In this document: positions 6,914 through 14,129 of the stretch, piece by piece | Position numbering within the stretch: the stretch's first letter is position 1 | How the letters are laid out: each line of letters starts with the position of its first letter | Virus record (IMG/VR): IMGVR_UViG_3300037153_000939 | Location: 1-26,190 of that record | From: a virus | Direction: 5' to 3' (one strand) | DNA: 26,190 nt | Program-made: the position numbers and the translations under genes | Notes under the pieces: model-generated | What the model was told of the DNA's origin: nothing | Database searches by the model: none | Seen by the model: only the letters and a program-made list of their open reading frames with translations

Positions 6914-9886
6914 GTGGCGGCGCCCACCTTCGTCAGCTACACGGCGACCACGAGCTTGGTCACCTCCGGCACGCCGAAGACCGTCAGCGTCTCGGTCCAG
7001 TCGGGCGATCGCATCGTGGTCGTGGGCTGCTCGGAGGATTCCGCCTACACCCTCGGGACCCCGAGCGACGGGACCAACACCTACACGTCAGCGCAGAACC
7101 TGGGCGTCACCTCGTACGCCCGGGTGGCCATCTGGACGGCCACGGCCGCCAGCACGGCCTCGCTCACGATCTCCATGACGCTGAGCAACTCGGGGAAGAA
7201 CTGGGGCTTCGCGGTCTTCGTCTTCCGTGGCTCAGCTGGGTTCGGCGCCTCGAACAGCACGAACGCCTCCACGGGCGGGCCCTCGCTCGGGCTCACCACC
7301 ACGGCGGCCAACTCGGCCATCATCTTCATCAACGGCGACTGGGCAGCGGTCGACGGCGCCAGTCGGACCTTCCGTCAGGTCAACTCGACGAACCCGACTG
7401 ACCGGTCCTACGCCCGCGACGCCGCCACGCACACGGTCTATGTCGCCAGCTACGCCGATGCGGGCGCCGCCGGGGCGAAAACCGTCGGGCTCTCGGCACC
7501 CTCCACCCAGAAGTACGCCATAGCGGCCGTGGAGGTGAAGGGCTCGGCGGGCTCGTCGGTCACGGGCTCCGCCACGGGGACCTTCGCTGGCTCGTACGCC
7601 GCCGCGGGCACGCCCACGGTTGTGGGAACCGCCACCCGGACGCTGGGGCCCACCACGGCCGCCTCAGGCCGCCCCACGAAGGTGGGCGTGACCACCGGGG
7701 CGTTCGGGGGCACCTACCCGGCGGCGGGCCGGCCCACGGTCGTAGGCACCGCCACGCGCACCTTGGGTCCGACCACGGCGGCCAGCGGTCGACGCACGAC
7801 CTCGGGCGGCGCCACCGGGGCCTTCGGCTTCAGCGCGCCGGGGCGCTCGACCCAGGGCACGCTCCGGCGCGACCTCCACAAGAGCCTTGGCCACGCGCCG
7901 GCCGCCATCTCGGACTACGTGACCGCCTTCAGCCCGAACACCGCATCGGGGGGCTGGCACCGGGGCGACGGGGGCGAGTCGATCCTGGGCCCGTCCTGGC
8001 ACCTGTTCGTCTTCAATGACTTCTTCATCAGCAACGGCTCGGGGGGCGTCAACGCCCTGCCCGTCAACAACTCCATCATGGAGGTGGAGAACGACGGTCA
8101 GGTCTACTGGCTGAACGGCGGCAACGGGGGCGCCGCCGGCACGAACGCCTTCCCCGACGTGACCGGCGGGCGCGTCGTCTGGCTGAAGGGCGGCTGGGTT
8201 ACCAGCTCGACCTCGGCCATGATCCTCGCCTACGTCTGGCTGGGGGGCGTCCTCCAGGGCTACCAGGTCATGGCCATCACCGGCATCGGCACCTCGACGC
8301 CGAAGCACTCGCCCGTCTACCCGTGCGGGATACCGGACGAGGGCATCAACTGGGGCGGAACGCCGTACCTGCACAACGGCTACGTGTACCTGCATGGGTT
8401 CCACCTGACGAACTTCACGGCGCACGTGTGCCGATGCGCCCTGAGCACGAACCCGAACGCCTACGGCTCGTGGGAGGTCTGGACGGGCTCGGCCTGGGCC
8501 AGCTCCGGCGCCGGCACGGTCACCATCGGGACCGGGCCCTTCGGCTACCTCTCGGTCATCCCCGGGAACGCCAACTACTCGACGCTGCTGGCCTCCTCGA
8601 AGGAGTTCAACACGGCGCCGGGCCTGGGCATCCCGACCGACACCTGGAGCGAGATCAGGGGCTGGAGCGCCAGCGCGCCCGAGGGCCCCTGGACCTACCA
8701 GGGGGTCTTCTACCAGCCGACGACCCGGACCGACTGGTACTCGTACTCGGGCCGGATCGAGCGCTACCTGGGCGTGGACCGCATGGTGGCGGTCTGGTCG
8801 CTGAACGCCGAGCCCGCCGACTTCGACCCGGACGTCTACGGCGTCCAGCTGGCGAACGCCCGGAATCAGCTGAGCGGCACGGCCACGGGCTCGTTCGGCT
8901 TCAGCGCGCCGGCCGCCGGGCGCCCGACCGTGCGCGGCTCGACCACGCTGGCGCTCACCTTCACGGCGCCGGCCACCGCTCGGCAGAGCGCGGTGGGCGT
9001 GGCCACGCTGCCCCTAGCACTGAGCAGTAACGCCACCGGTAAACGCATCGTCAACGGCCCGTCAACGCTCCTGGTCGGGGGCCTGTACTCGGCTGCTGGT
9101 CGGCCGACGGTCGTGGCCGCCGTCACGCTCTCGGGGGGCTTCAGCGCGCCGGCCTCGGGCGTGCCGACCGTGCGCGGCGCCGTCACGCTCCTGGGGGGCT
9201 TCACGGCGCCGGCCGCCGCCCGACCGACCGTGGTCGGCGCCAGCTCGACCAGCTTCGGCTTCAGCGGCCCCGCCTCGGGCGTCGTCTCCGGCGCCGGGTC
9301 GGGCTCGGCCACCGGGCTGTTCGGCTTCACGGGCCCGGCGGCGGGCCGGCCGATCGTGGTCGGTGCGACCTCGGTCACGCTCTCCTTCGGGAGCGCCGCT
9401 ACAGGGCGCGCCACGGTCGTGGGCGGCGCCACCCTGCCGATGGGGCCCGGCACCGCCGCGGCGGGCCGTCCGACGCACCTGGGGGCCGCTGGCGGGGCGT
9501 TCGGCTGGACCAGCCCGGCCGCCGGCCGCCCGATCGTGGTCGCCTCGACCTCGGGGACCGCCTGGACCTTCACGGCGCCGGCCTCGGGCACGGTGGCCGC
9601 CGGCAAGACGGGCACCGCCACCCTGGCTGTGACGTTCGTCGCCCCGGCCTCGGGACGCCCGGTCGTGCGCGGCGCCGGTCAGCTGAGCGTGGCCTTCGGG
9701 GCGGCCACCCAGGGCCGGCCGACACGGCGGGGCTCGGCCACGGGGCCCTTCGGCTTCCTCGCCCCGGGCTCGGGCTACTCGTTCATCCCGGCGCCCGGCA
9801 TCGGCGGCCTGGTCGAGGGCCCGGACATGGTCGGGGCCGGCGCGATCGTCACCGGGTCAGGGCACATCTCTGGGGGCATTACGTGA
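6914..9886 (+). CDS. Large modular adhesin: beta-sandwich, 20-residue repeats, propeller-like domain, repeats
   Basis: 990 residues starting at a GTG (6914, MAAPTFVSYTATTS) with a weak ribosome site. Residues 1-215 look like a beta-sandwich (GDRIVVVGCS, WGFAVFVFRGS). About 217-315 and 655-953 hold roughly 5 and 15 copies of a 20-residue repeat, xATxxFGFxAPAxGRPTVVG. Between them, 317-651 is a distinct domain with Trp-rich strands: GPSWHLFVFNDFF, NDGQVYWLNGG, GYVYLHGFHL, GPFGYLSVIPGN, GPWTYQGVFYQPT, WYSYSGRIERY. This pattern recalls GH43/DUF4185-type carbohydrate-binding propellers, though I cannot identify catalytic residues. The product is probably a host-glycan or surface adhesin. Codons at about 9013-9066 (CTA, GCA, AGT, GGT, AAA, TCA) are atypical, hinting that one repeat was replaced. 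The location between capsid and connector genes is unusual. Confidence 0.75.
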   Translation: MAAPTFVSYTATTSLVTSGTPKTVSVSVQSGDRIVVVGCSEDSAYTLGTPSDGTNTYTSAQNLGVTSYARVAIWTATAASTASLTISMTLSNSGKNWGFAVFVFRGSAGFGASNSTNASTGGPSLGLTTTAANSAIIFINGDWAAVDGASRTFRQVNSTNPTDRSYARDAATHTVYVASYADAGAAGAKTVGLSAPSTQKYAIAAVEVKGSAGSSVTGSATGTFAGSYAAAGTPTVVGTATRTLGPTTAASGRPTKVGVTTGAFGGTYPAAGRPTVVGTATRTLGPTTAASGRRTTSGGATGAFGFSAPGRSTQGTLRRDLHKSLGHAPAAISDYVTAFSPNTASGGWHRGDGGESILGPSWHLFVFNDFFISNGSGGVNALPVNNSIMEVENDGQVYWLNGGNGGAAGTNAFPDVTGGRVVWLKGGWVTSSTSAMILAYVWLGGVLQGYQVMAITGIGTSTPKHSPVYPCGIPDEGINWGGTPYLHNGYVYLHGFHLTNFTAHVCRCALSTNPNAYGSWEVWTGSAWASSGAGTVTIGTGPFGYLSVIPGNANYSTLLASSKEFNTAPGLGIPTDTWSEIRGWSASAPEGPWTYQGVFYQPTTRTDWYSYSGRIERYLGVDRMVAVWSLNAEPADFDPDVYGVQLANARNQLSGTATGSFGFSAPAAGRPTVRGSTTLALTFTAPATARQSAVGVATLPLALSSNATGKRIVNGPSTLLVGGLYSAAGRPTVVAAVTLSGGFSAPASGVPTVRGAVTLLGGFTAPAAARPTVVGASSTSFGFSGPASGVVSGAGSGSATGLFGFTGPAAGRPIVVGATSVTLSFGSAATGRATVVGGATLPMGPGTAAAGRPTHLGAAGGAFGWTSPAAGRPIVVASTSGTAWTFTAPASGTVAAGKTGTATLAVTFVAPASGRPVVRGAGQLSVAFGAATQGRPTRRGSATGPFGFLAPGSGYSFIPAPGIGGLVEGPDMVGAGAIVTGSGHISGGIT
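7565..7858 (+). repeat. Protein-coding 60-bp repeats, upstream block (about 5 copies)
   Basis: About five 20-residue units, such as TATRTLGPTTAASGRPTKVG and VTTGAFGGTYPAAGRPTVVG, before the propeller-like domain of the adhesin. Units 2 and 4 encode almost the same peptide but differ at many synonymous positions. The repetition is therefore kept at protein level and is not a fresh DNA duplication. Confidence 0.8.
8876..9772 (+). repeat. Protein-coding 60-bp repeats, downstream block (about 15 copies)
   Basis: About fifteen 20-residue units of the form [AS]xTLxxxFxAPAxGRPTVVG behind the propeller-like domain, for example AVTLSGGFSAPASGVPTVRG and AVTLLGGFTAPAAARPTVVG. The spacing of the GRPTV core is almost constant (20 residues, sometimes 22-23). 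The regular hydrophobic/glycine pattern suggests a trimeric beta-rich shaft; that structure is inferred. Confidence 0.8.
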
Positions 9887-9899
9887 GAAGCTGGGGACC

Positions 9900-10955
9900 G
9901 TGAGCATCAGTCGACCCACCTACGTGACCCGCGAGGATGTGGCGCTGGCGCTCGACCTGAACGAGTCGGCGGCCGCCTATGACCGGGTGGACCGGGCCAT
10001 CGAGTCGGCCACCGAGGACGTGCGCGGCACGCTCCGGCGCGAGTTCTCGCCCTACCTGGCCACGAAGCGCTTCGGCTGGCCCGACGCCGCCTACCGCACG
10101 CCGTGGCGCCTCTGGCTCGACGACGCCGAGGTGATCGAGGTCACAGCCTTCACCGCGGGGAACGTGACCCTCGACACGGCCGACCTCTTCCTGGAGCCCG
10201 CCAACAGCGGCCCGCCCTACTGGTCGATCGAGACGAGCCTGGCCACCTCGGCCAGCTTCCAGGCCGGGGACACGCGCCAGCGCGCCCTCGCGGTCACGGG
10301 CCTCTTCGGCTTCCGCGACGACGAGGAGCCCGTGGGCGAGCTGGCCGGCACCCTGGCCGCCGACATCAACGCCACCGCCTCGGTCACCTGGAGCACGCCG
10401 AAGGTGGGCGTCGGCTCCCTCCTGCGCATCGGCTCGGAGCGGGTCCTGGTCACGGACCGCTCGATGGTGAGCACGGGCCAGACCCTTCAGAGCCCGCTCG
10501 CGGCCTCGACGTCGGCCACCGCGGTCAGCGTGGTGGACGGCGCGGCGTTCGGCGCCGGCCAGGTCATCCTCCTGGACGGCGAGCGGATGCGGGTCACCGC
10601 GGTGGCCGGCAATACGCTCGTGGTGAAGCGCTCGGTGGACGGCTCGGCCATTGCCAGCCACACGGGGTCGACCATCTACAGCCTGACGGGCGTCACGCTC
10701 AGCCGAGCGGCGCAGGGCTCGACCCTGGCCGCGCACTCCTCGGGCACGACCATCTACCGCCACCTGGTGCCGTCGCTCGTGCGCGACCTCGCCCTGGCCT
10801 ACGCCCTGAACCAGTTCCTCCAGGAGGGCGCCGGCTACGCCCGCATGGTCGGCGCCGGGGAGAACGCCACCGAGGCCAGCGGCCGGGGCCTCCGGGCGCT
10901 CGAAGCGGACGCCCTCCTCCGGTACGGCCGCCAGCTGCTCTACGGGGCCGTGTGA
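9900..10955 (+). CDS. Head-tail connector (adaptor) with an inserted beta-rich region
   Basis: 351 residues from GTG 9900, preceded by GAAGCTGGGGACC. The first 95 residues (VTREDVALALDLNESAAAYDRVDRAIESATEDVRGTLRREF) and the last 70 (LVRDLALAYALNQFLQEGAGYARM, with LLRYGRQLLYG at the end) are helical and match head-completion adaptor proteins that bind the portal ring. Between them lie two similar beta units, VGVGSLLRIGSERVLVTD (about 173-190) and FGAGQVILLDGERMRVTAVAGNT (about 217-239), each followed by Thr/Ser-rich strands. This makes the protein about twice the length of compact adaptors. The stop overlaps the next start (TGATG). Confidence 0.8.
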   Translation: MSISRPTYVTREDVALALDLNESAAAYDRVDRAIESATEDVRGTLRREFSPYLATKRFGWPDAAYRTPWRLWLDDAEVIEVTAFTAGNVTLDTADLFLEPANSGPPYWSIETSLATSASFQAGDTRQRALAVTGLFGFRDDEEPVGELAGTLAADINATASVTWSTPKVGVGSLLRIGSERVLVTDRSMVSTGQTLQSPLAASTSATAVSVVDGAAFGAGQVILLDGERMRVTAVAGNTLVVKRSVDGSAIASHTGSTIYSLTGVTLSRAAQGSTLAAHSSGTTIYRHLVPSLVRDLALAYALNQFLQEGAGYARMVGAGENATEASGRGLRALEADALLRYGRQLLYGAV

Positions 10956-11338
10956 TGGCGACCAACGTCGTGGCCGACTACGAGGTCCAGGTGAAGGGGC
11001 CCATCTTCACGGGCGCCATCCGCGGTCAGATGAAGCGGGCCATCCGCGACATCGAGGACGACATCGGGGACGCCCTCGTCGAGGAGATCCGCTCCATCGA
11101 CGACAGCACCTTCAGGGAGCCGACGGGTCACGCCACGAGCATGGTCACGAAGGAGCGCAAGGGCTCGACCATGACCGTCGACCGCCAGGGCCTGGTCTAC
11201 GGGCCGTGGCTGGAGGACGGGGGCAGCCGGTCCGAGCTGTTCCCCGGCTACCACGCGTTCCGCGATGCGACCCGAGAGGTCGACGACAAGGTCCCTGACA
11301 TCGTGGACAACGCCATCGCGAGGTACCTGATCCAATGA
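10955..11338 (+). CDS. HK97 gp10-like neck / head-tail joining protein
   Basis: 127 residues from the ATG at 10955, which overlaps the connector stop. The open frame extends far upstream inside the connector gene, but only this start fits the operon and the family length. The C-terminal part (LVYGPWLEDGGSRSELFPGYHAFRDATREVDDKV) is typical of gp10-like proteins that join the neck to the tail tube. Order adaptor, gp10-like, terminator, tube is the canonical siphovirus layout. The stop overlaps the next ATG (ATGA). Confidence 0.8.
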   Translation: MATNVVADYEVQVKGPIFTGAIRGQMKRAIRDIEDDIGDALVEEIRSIDDSTFREPTGHATSMVTKERKGSTMTVDRQGLVYGPWLEDGGSRSELFPGYHAFRDATREVDDKVPDIVDNAIARYLIQ

Positions 11339-11826
11339 TCGAGCTGGAGCTGGAGCAACTGGCGACGAACCTCGTCGATGGCCTGGCCTCGTTCACCCTG
11401 TCGACCGGGCGGTTCGACAAGGTGAACCAGCACGAGCCGAAGTCGGCGCCGGGCTCGGGCCTGACGGCGGCCATCTGGGCCGACTACATCGGGCCGAGCC
11501 CCCAGGGCGCCGGCCTCGACGTGACCGACGGGCTGCTGGTGCTGAAGGAGCGGCTCTACATGCCGCTGGGCTCGGAGCCCGAAGACGGCATCGACCCGGC
11601 CATGATGAGCGCGTGCATGGTCCTGATGGCCGCCTACTCGGCCCGCTTCAGCCTGGGCATCGTCGACACGGACGGCGACGCCGCGGCCTGGATCGACCTT
11701 CGGGGCATCTCGCGCAACCGCCTGGAGGCCGCCGCCGGCTACCTGAAGTACGACGAGCGCCAGTACCGGGTGATGACCATGACGGTCCCCGTGATCGTTG
11801 ACGACCTCTGGCCACAAGGGCAATAG
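11335..11826 (+). CDS. Tail terminator protein
   Basis: 163 residues, starting in a 4-base overlap with the gp10-like gene. An N-terminal helix (MIELELEQLATNLVDGLASF) precedes strands and the segment DGIDPAMMSACMVLMAAYSARFSLGIVDTDGDAAAWIDLRGI. Size, helix-strand pattern and position directly before the tail tube gene fit the terminator that caps tail polymerisation and docks the tail on the head. Assignment rests mainly on gene order. Confidence 0.7.
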   Translation: MIELELEQLATNLVDGLASFTLSTGRFDKVNQHEPKSAPGSGLTAAIWADYIGPSPQGAGLDVTDGLLVLKERLYMPLGSEPEDGIDPAMMSACMVLMAAYSARFSLGIVDTDGDAAAWIDLRGISRNRLEAAAGYLKYDERQYRVMTMTVPVIVDDLWPQGQ

Positions 11827-11835
11827 GAGACCAGC

Positions 11836-12588
11836 ATGGCCAAGCAATCCGGCCTAGGTGACCAGCTGTTCATCGACGGCTACAACGTCTCGGGTGATGT
11901 CGGCTCGATCGACACGATCAGCACGCCGATGGAGCCCTTCGAGGTGACCGGCATCAACAAGGGGGCGAAGGAGCGCATCGGCGGCAAGCGCGACGCCCAG
12001 ATGTCGTTCATGTCGTTCTTCAACCCCGCGGCGAACCAGAGCTTCCAGCGGCTGAAGCTGCTCCCGACGACCGACGTCATCGCCACCTACTTCCACGGCT
12101 CGACCATCGGGAACGTGGCCTTCGGGATGCAGGGCAAGCAGGTGAACTACGACGGCTCCCGGGGCGACGACGGTTCGCTGACCTTCAAGACGGACGTCAC
12201 GGGCACGCCCAACGGCGGCAACTGGGGCGAGATGCTGACGCCCGGCATCGCCACGATCGGCGCCGCCGGGGCCCAGTCCAGCCTCGACTACGGGGTCTCG
12301 GTAGGCACGACGAACTTCGGCCTCCAGGCGTTCCTCCAGGTCTTCGCCCTGACCGGCACGTCAGCAACCGTCGCCATCCAGTCGAGCACGGACAACGGGG
12401 CGGGCGACGCCTTCAGCAACGTCACGGGCGCCGTGTTCACCGCGGCCACGGGCGTCACGAGCGAGCGCATCATCACGGGCTCGACCCAGGCGGTCGAGCG
12501 GTACCTACGGGTCAACGTGACCGGCACCTTCACGCTGCTCTGGTTCAGCGTGATGGTCTGCCGCAACACGGTGGCCACGAGCTTCTGA
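11836..12588 (+). CDS. Major tail tube protein with C-terminal beta domain
   Basis: 250 residues, after a clear AGGAG ribosome site. Residues 1-135 (MAKQSGLGDQLFIDGYNVSGDVGSID, then EVTGINKGAKERIGGKRDAQMSFMSFFNPA and YDGSRGDDGSLTFKTDV) are the tail tube fold that stacks as hexameric rings around the tape measure protein. Residues from about 150 on (YGVSVGTTNFGLQAFLQVFAL ... ITGSTQAVERYLRVNVTGTFTLLWFSV) form a separate beta-sandwich that probably projects from the tube surface. A shorter paralogue is encoded at 13058. Confidence 0.85.
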   Translation: MAKQSGLGDQLFIDGYNVSGDVGSIDTISTPMEPFEVTGINKGAKERIGGKRDAQMSFMSFFNPAANQSFQRLKLLPTTDVIATYFHGSTIGNVAFGMQGKQVNYDGSRGDDGSLTFKTDVTGTPNGGNWGEMLTPGIATIGAAGAQSSLDYGVSVGTTNFGLQAFLQVFALTGTSATVAIQSSTDNGAGDAFSNVTGAVFTAATGVTSERIITGSTQAVERYLRVNVTGTFTLLWFSVMVCRNTVATSF

Positions 12589-12598
12589 GGAGAGCACC

Positions 12599-13048
12599 AT
12601 GGGCTTCGGCGAACCCTTCCGGGTCACCCCCACCGGCAAGGTGACCGACATGGAGACGTGGGGCCTGCGCCCCTACCTTCGGCCGGCCACGTGCGCCGAG
12701 GTCGGGTGCCGCCCCCACGAGAACGGCTGGCGCACGACGGTGGCCGCCGACGACGCCGCCTTCCTCCGGCTGGCCTGCGCCGGCCAGGTCGACGGGCTCG
12801 TCCGCCACGCCATCGAGATCCCCCAGGCGGACGGCTTCATCCAGTTCGTCTTCGAGGCCGGCCAGCCCTGCCTGAAGGCCCGCTCCCACCAGGTCCACCA
12901 GGAGCGTGACCCGATCGCCCTCCGGCGCGGCGGGGACTGGCGGGCGGCCACGACGCCGAACCGCACGTACGACCGCCTCGACCAGTGGACCGACGACCTG
13001 CACACCAGCACGACGAAGCTCACCGAGCTTCGTGAACGACACGGATAG
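12599..13048 (+). CDS. Conserved tail-module protein of unknown function (GGDWR motif)
   Basis: 149 residues, ATG with a GAGGAG ribosome site. It has two cysteine/histidine pieces, ATCAEVGCRPHENGW (about 31-45) and AGQPCLKARSHQVHQERDPIALRRGGDWR (about 88-116), then TPNRTYDRLDQWTDDLHTS. Small proteins with a C-x4-C-x2-H segment and a RRGGDWR motif are frequent in phages of Streptomyces and relatives, where the function is not established. Here the gene is wedged between two tail-tube-like genes. A structural zinc site is plausible but inferred. Confidence 0.7.
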   Translation: MGFGEPFRVTPTGKVTDMETWGLRPYLRPATCAEVGCRPHENGWRTTVAADDAAFLRLACAGQVDGLVRHAIEIPQADGFIQFVFEAGQPCLKARSHQVHQERDPIALRRGGDWRAATTPNRTYDRLDQWTDDLHTSTTKLTELRERHG

Positions 13049-13057
13049 GAGCGCCTC

Positions 13058-13450
13058 ATGGCGAAGGAATCCGGCCTCGGGTGGACGACCCTGACCGTGG
13101 CCAGCAACGACCTGCGCAACGACGTCCGATCCCTGGACATCGCCACCCCGCGCGAGGTCCAGGACGTAACCGGCATCGACAAGAGCGCCTACGAGCGCCT
13201 GTTCCTCCTGGCCGACGGCTCGGTGGACATGAACGGCGTCTTCAACGACGCCGCCTCGAAGTCGCACGTCACGCTGAAGGGCGTCGCCACGGCCTCGGCC
13301 TCGGTGGCGGTGGCCATCGGCGTGTCGGGCCAGACCCTGAGCATGAACATGCTCCAGACGGACTACGCGCTCAGCCGAGGCGACGACGGCGCGCTGACCT
13401 GGAAGGCGCCGTTCACCCTCGCGGACGGCACGGCGCCGGCCTGGTCGTGA
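13058..13450 (+). CDS. Second, shorter tail-tube-like protein
   Basis: 130 residues, ribosome site AGGAG. The N-terminus MAKESGLGWTTLTVASNDLRNDVRSLDIATPREVQDVTGIDKSAYERL aligns with the start of the tail tube protein at 11836 (MAKQSGLG...VTGINKGAKERI), and YALSRGDDGALTWKAPFTLADG matches its YDGSRGDDGSLTFKTDV. It lacks the C-terminal beta domain. It is probably a paralogue forming alternative tube rings or a tail-tip ring; alternatively it could be the main tube subunit while the longer copy decorates. Confidence 0.8.
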   Translation: MAKESGLGWTTLTVASNDLRNDVRSLDIATPREVQDVTGIDKSAYERLFLLADGSVDMNGVFNDAASKSHVTLKGVATASASVAVAIGVSGQTLSMNMLQTDYALSRGDDGALTWKAPFTLADGTAPAWS

Positions 13451-13488
13451 CCCAGACCCCCCACCAGAGGAACCGACAGGAGAAGCGC

Positions 13489-13983
13489 ATGGCGCACCGA
13501 CGCAAGGTCAAGCAGCTCCGGCTGCACTTCGAGGATGGCCCGCTGGGCCCCGACCCGGCGGTGCCGGGCGACGAGGGCCTGACGGTCCTCATGCGCTCGG
13601 TGCCCATCGGGACCATCTTCGAGCTGGGCGAGTTCGCCACCATCGAGAACCAGTTCTCGGCCGAGGGCATGGCCGCGATGACCAAGGTCTTCGAGGTGCT
13701 CTCGGCTGCCGTCATCGAGTGGAACCTGACCGAGGGGCGGTGCCCGCTGCACGACTCGGCCGAGTGCGAGGAGTGCCCCGAGACCTCGTTCATCGACCAC
13801 CCGGTCCCCGCGACGCTCGAAGGGGTGAAGACCCTCGACCTCGACGAAGCCCAGCTGCTGATCCAGCGCTGGACCGAGGCCGCGGCGGGCGTCAGCGCCC
13901 CTTTGGCACAGCCCTCCGGCGGTGGAAGGCCGTCGGGAGCGCTGGATCTTCTGCCCATGGAGGTGGCAAGCCCGGCATCTTGA
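13489..13983 (+). CDS. Tail assembly chaperone, upstream product (G-like)
   Basis: 164 residues from the ATG at 13489, preceded by GACAGGAGAAGCGC. It lies directly before the tape measure gene, the standard position of the chaperones that coat the tape measure protein during tail assembly. It has LTVLMRSVPIGTIFELGEFATIE and MTKVFEVLSAAVIEWNLTEG, typical of actinophage G proteins. CPLHDSAECEEC adds three cysteines and a histidine near the middle. The zero-frame tail after residue 139 (AQPSGGGRPSG...) is low-complexity. A slippery heptamer at 13899-13905 allows extension into the next frame. Confidence 0.85.
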   Translation: MAHRRKVKQLRLHFEDGPLGPDPAVPGDEGLTVLMRSVPIGTIFELGEFATIENQFSAEGMAAMTKVFEVLSAAVIEWNLTEGRCPLHDSAECEECPETSFIDHPVPATLEGVKTLDLDEAQLLIQRWTEAAAGVSAPLAQPSGGGRPSGALDLLPMEVASPAS

Positions 13984-14129
13984 CGAAGGCCGAGCTGGTG
14001 CTGGGAATCCTCGAACGGTTCTCGGGCTACACCTACACGACCTTGATGGAAGAGGACCCCGAGCTGCTCCGGCTCGTACAGATCGAGCAGCTTGGATCGA
14101 GGGAACGGCGCGATGGCCAACATCATTGA
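13489..14129 (+). CDS. Tail assembly chaperone, -1 frameshift product (GT-like)
   Basis: Made from the same start as the upstream chaperone by a -1 slip at CCCTTTG. Zero-frame codons CCT TTG re-pair as CCC TTT. Translation then continues in the -1 frame (GTALRRWKAVGSAG, then GILTKAELVLGILERFSGYTYTTLMEEDPELLRLVQIEQ) to the stop at 14129, giving about 213 residues. The -1 frame region has no independent start with a good ribosome site, and its coding-like helical sequence ends 17 bases inside the tape measure gene. Shifted chaperones are nearly universal in siphoviruses; the heptamer is seen directly, the efficiency is unknown. Confidence 0.75.
13899..13905 (+). promoter_or_regulatory. Slippery heptamer for -1 ribosomal frameshift
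   Basis: CCCTTTG in the zero frame reads C CCT TTG, which matches the X XXY YYZ rule (X=C, Y=T, Z=G). It sits about 80 bases before the zero-frame stop and connects exactly the two chaperone frames. The CCT and TTG codons used here are otherwise rare in this genome, supporting selection for the slip site. Confidence 0.75.
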
